A stretch of DNA of 64,000 bases from contig NZ_JAJQPD010000011.1 in assembly GCF_021228295.1 (NCBI RefSeq), positions 62,001 to 126,000 on the forward strand. The letters run 5' to 3'. Shown here in pieces: positions 62,396-64,000 of the stretch. The notes under the pieces were generated by a model. It ran no database searches. It worked only from the letters and a program-made list of their open reading frames with translations, and was not told the DNA's origin. The DNA is from Agromyces humatus. GTDB lineage: Bacteria > Actinomycetota > Actinomycetes > Actinomycetales > Microbacteriaceae. The position numbers and the translations under genes are program-made. Each line of letters opens with the position of its first letter. Position 1 is the stretch's first letter.

Positions 62396-63958
62396 ATGCG
62401 CCTCGGAATCCTGTCCGTGATCGTCGCGTCCGCGCTCGTGGCGGTGTCGTTGTGGGCGAGCCCGCAGACTGCCCACGCCGCGACCGACCGCATCAGCGGG
62501 TCTGATCGGTACGCGACATCCGTTGCCGTCTCGAAACTCGCCTTTCCGAACGGCACTGACACCGTCTACCTCGTGTCCGGAGTGAACTATCCCGATGCCC
62601 TCAGCGCCGGCCCGGCGGCCGTCGCATCGGGGGCCGCGATGCTGCTGACCGCACCCACAGCACTTCCGGCCGTCGTCGCCGCGGAACTGCAGCGACTCGC
62701 TCCCGAGCGCATCATCGTCGTCGGCGGCGCGGCGACGATATCGAACTCGGTCGAGAACGTGGCCCGCGGGCTCGCCGCCACTGTCGAGCGACAGAGCGGG
62801 ACGGATCGATATGCGACCTCGCTCGCGGTCGTGCGAGCTGCGTTCGAGTCGGCATCGACGGTCTACGTGGCAACGGGTGCGGACTATCCCGACGCGCTCG
62901 CTGCGGGGCCTGCTGCCTCGAGTGCGCACGCACCCATCGTCCTCGTACCCGGCCGAGCGAACGACCTCGACTCCGCCACCCGTGATCTGCTGGTCGACCT
63001 CGGCGCGACCAGGGCCGTCATCGTTGGCGGCGCGGGCGTCGTCTCGACCGGCATCGAGTCCAGACTCAGGACCATGCTCGGCACCGGGTCGACGACGCGA
63101 CTCGCCGGTGCCGACCGGTTGGCGACGGCCATCGCCATCAACCGGGCGAGCTTCGCAACCGTCCCGAGAGGTGACGCCTACGTCGTGACCGGATTCAACT
63201 ATCCCGACGCACTCTCAGTCGGCGTGCTCGCGGGCATGCGCGCGCGACCGCTCTACTTGAGCGTCCCGTACTGCGTGACTTCCCAGCTGCGCGCCCAACT
63301 CACCGGGGCGACCGTCTCGCGGGTTCGTCTGGTCGGCGGCGTCGGCGCGGTACGCGGAATGGTGGGCGACCTGGTCGGGTGCCTGTCGATCACCGATCCG
63401 GCCAGCCCCTGGGTGCTCGTCAACAAGCGCACACCGCTACGACCTGCCACCTATACCCCGGCGCTCGCCGATCCCGGCGTGGCGTCGGCCTGGGGTGATC
63501 CGGTGCAGAAGGATGCCGCGTGGGCGGTGCGCAGCATGTTCGCGGCGGCCTCCGCGGCGGGGTTGGGGCAGCTGACCCTGCAGAGCGGCTACCGTTCGTA
63601 CGCTTCGCAGAGCTCGATCTTCAATCGCGACGTGGCGGCACGCGGCCGCGCGGCCGCCGAACGACTCACCGCGCGCCCGGGCTACAGCGAGCACCAGACC
63701 GGATTCGCCATCGACATCTCGGCCAACGGATGCATGGAATGCATCGGCGGCACGGCACAGGGCCGCTGGCTGGCGCAGAACGCGTGGCGCTACGGCTTCA
63801 TCCTTCGATACGAGAGCGGGCAGACCCACATCACCGGATACGACCATGAGCCGTGGCACTTCCGCTACGTCGGCACGACCCTCGCCGAGGACTACCGCGA
63901 GGGCGGGTTCCGCAGCCTCGAGGCGTATCTCGGGCGCCCCGCGGCGCCGAGTTACTGA
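62396..63958 (+). CDS. Secreted D,D-carboxypeptidase: CW_binding_2 repeats plus VanY domain
   Basis: A 520-residue exported protein. A signal peptide (1 to about 29, ending AHAA) is followed by three cell-wall-binding repeats (about 30-335; RISGSDRYATSVAVS, RQSGTDRYATSLAVV, RLAGADRLATAIAIN). A C-terminal VanY/M15B peptidase (about 370-515) has LTLQSGYRSYASQ, the zinc ligands in YSEHQTGFAIDIS and the EPWHFRYV motif. It should trim D-Ala from wall peptides while bound to the wall. TAACAT lies 7 bases before the ATG. The gene is complete and ends 42 bp before the window edge. Confidence 0.93.
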   Translation: MRLGILSVIVASALVAVSLWASPQTAHAATDRISGSDRYATSVAVSKLAFPNGTDTVYLVSGVNYPDALSAGPAAVASGAAMLLTAPTALPAVVAAELQRLAPERIIVVGGAATISNSVENVARGLAATVERQSGTDRYATSLAVVRAAFESASTVYVATGADYPDALAAGPAASSAHAPIVLVPGRANDLDSATRDLLVDLGATRAVIVGGAGVVSTGIESRLRTMLGTGSTTRLAGADRLATAIAINRASFATVPRGDAYVVTGFNYPDALSVGVLAGMRARPLYLSVPYCVTSQLRAQLTGATVSRVRLVGGVGAVRGMVGDLVGCLSITDPASPWVLVNKRTPLRPATYTPALADPGVASAWGDPVQKDAAWAVRSMFAAASAAGLGQLTLQSGYRSYASQSSIFNRDVAARGRAAAERLTARPGYSEHQTGFAIDISANGCMECIGGTAQGRWLAQNAWRYGFILRYESGQTHITGYDHEPWHFRYVGTTLAEDYREGGFRSLEAYLGRPAAPSY

Positions 63959-64000
63959 CGCGACGCACGCATTCAGAGTTGCTCGTCGTTCGCCGATCCC

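Noticed and set aside
1..64000. tRNA or rRNA genes
   Set aside because: No GGTTCGANTCC-type T-arm with matching acceptor stem was found on either strand by reading; a covariance-model scan would be decisive.

Overview
The window is high-GC actinobacterial DNA. Menaquinone (not ubiquinone) synthesis, a ResB/CcsB/CcdA cytochrome c system, bS22, an actinobacterial-type MenF/MenD/MenE set, CW_binding_2 wall proteins and the abundant short repeat 'GGTTTCGAGAC...CTCCTCAACC' all point to the family Microbacteriaceae (Agromyces-like; genus is inference). No transposase, integrase, phage gene, tRNA, rRNA or CRISPR array was seen. It is chromosomal sequence with small accessory inserts.

Layout. 1-2.3 kb: end of a Tad/Flp pilus locus on the minus strand. 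2.6-5.7 kb: a large secreted wall-binding protein. 5.8-25.7 kb: FprA reductase followed by a dispersed menaquinone locus (polyprenyl synthase, menG/ubiE, menF, menD, menA, menE, menB, menC), interrupted by a TetR-controlled ABC exporter, DUF427, PPK2 and a MarR/MFS pair. 25.6-36.2 kb: accessory stretch with a CPBP protease, a small secreted protein, a 2,025-residue amylopullulanase with LacI-type operators, and a multicopper oxidase-ZIP operon behind a DtxR-type box. 36.4-41.3 kb: cytochrome c maturation operon ccsB-resB-ccdA-tlpA-like plus histidine phosphatase. 41.5-49 kb: aspS, formylglycine-generating enzyme, glutaredoxin, bS22, GNAT, DUF1772, ArsR and a Trk/Ktr potassium system. 49-52 kb: a second ABC exporter pair, paralogous to the first but under a MarR. 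52.7-61 kb: RlmC, small proteins, proC, CDF transporter, glutamine amidotransferase, an HxlR-redoxin fusion divergent from an MFS gene, tadA and upp. 61.2-64 kb: a leader-peptide-like uORF with a C-terminal MCCRMCR, a winged-helix regulator, and a CW_binding_2/VanY carboxypeptidase.

Functional logic. The men genes make the respiratory quinone and the ccs genes mature the c-type cytochromes that it reduces; the flanking housekeeping genes are syntenic core. The exporters, amylopullulanase and metal operon each carry their own palindromic operator, so each looks like an independently regulated accessory module.

The most unusual property is the behaviour of the repeats. Palindromic intergenic repeats have expanded in frame inside menD, resB, menE and the amylopullulanase gene. 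They supply the N-terminus of a thioredoxin-like lipoprotein and provide stop codons for several genes. At least fourteen genes have a -10-like hexamer 6-8 bases before the start codon, which predicts widespread leaderless mRNA. The best candidates for undescribed biology are the uORF/winged-helix unit at 61.2-62.3 kb and the HxlR-redoxin fusion at 57.5-58.5 kb.
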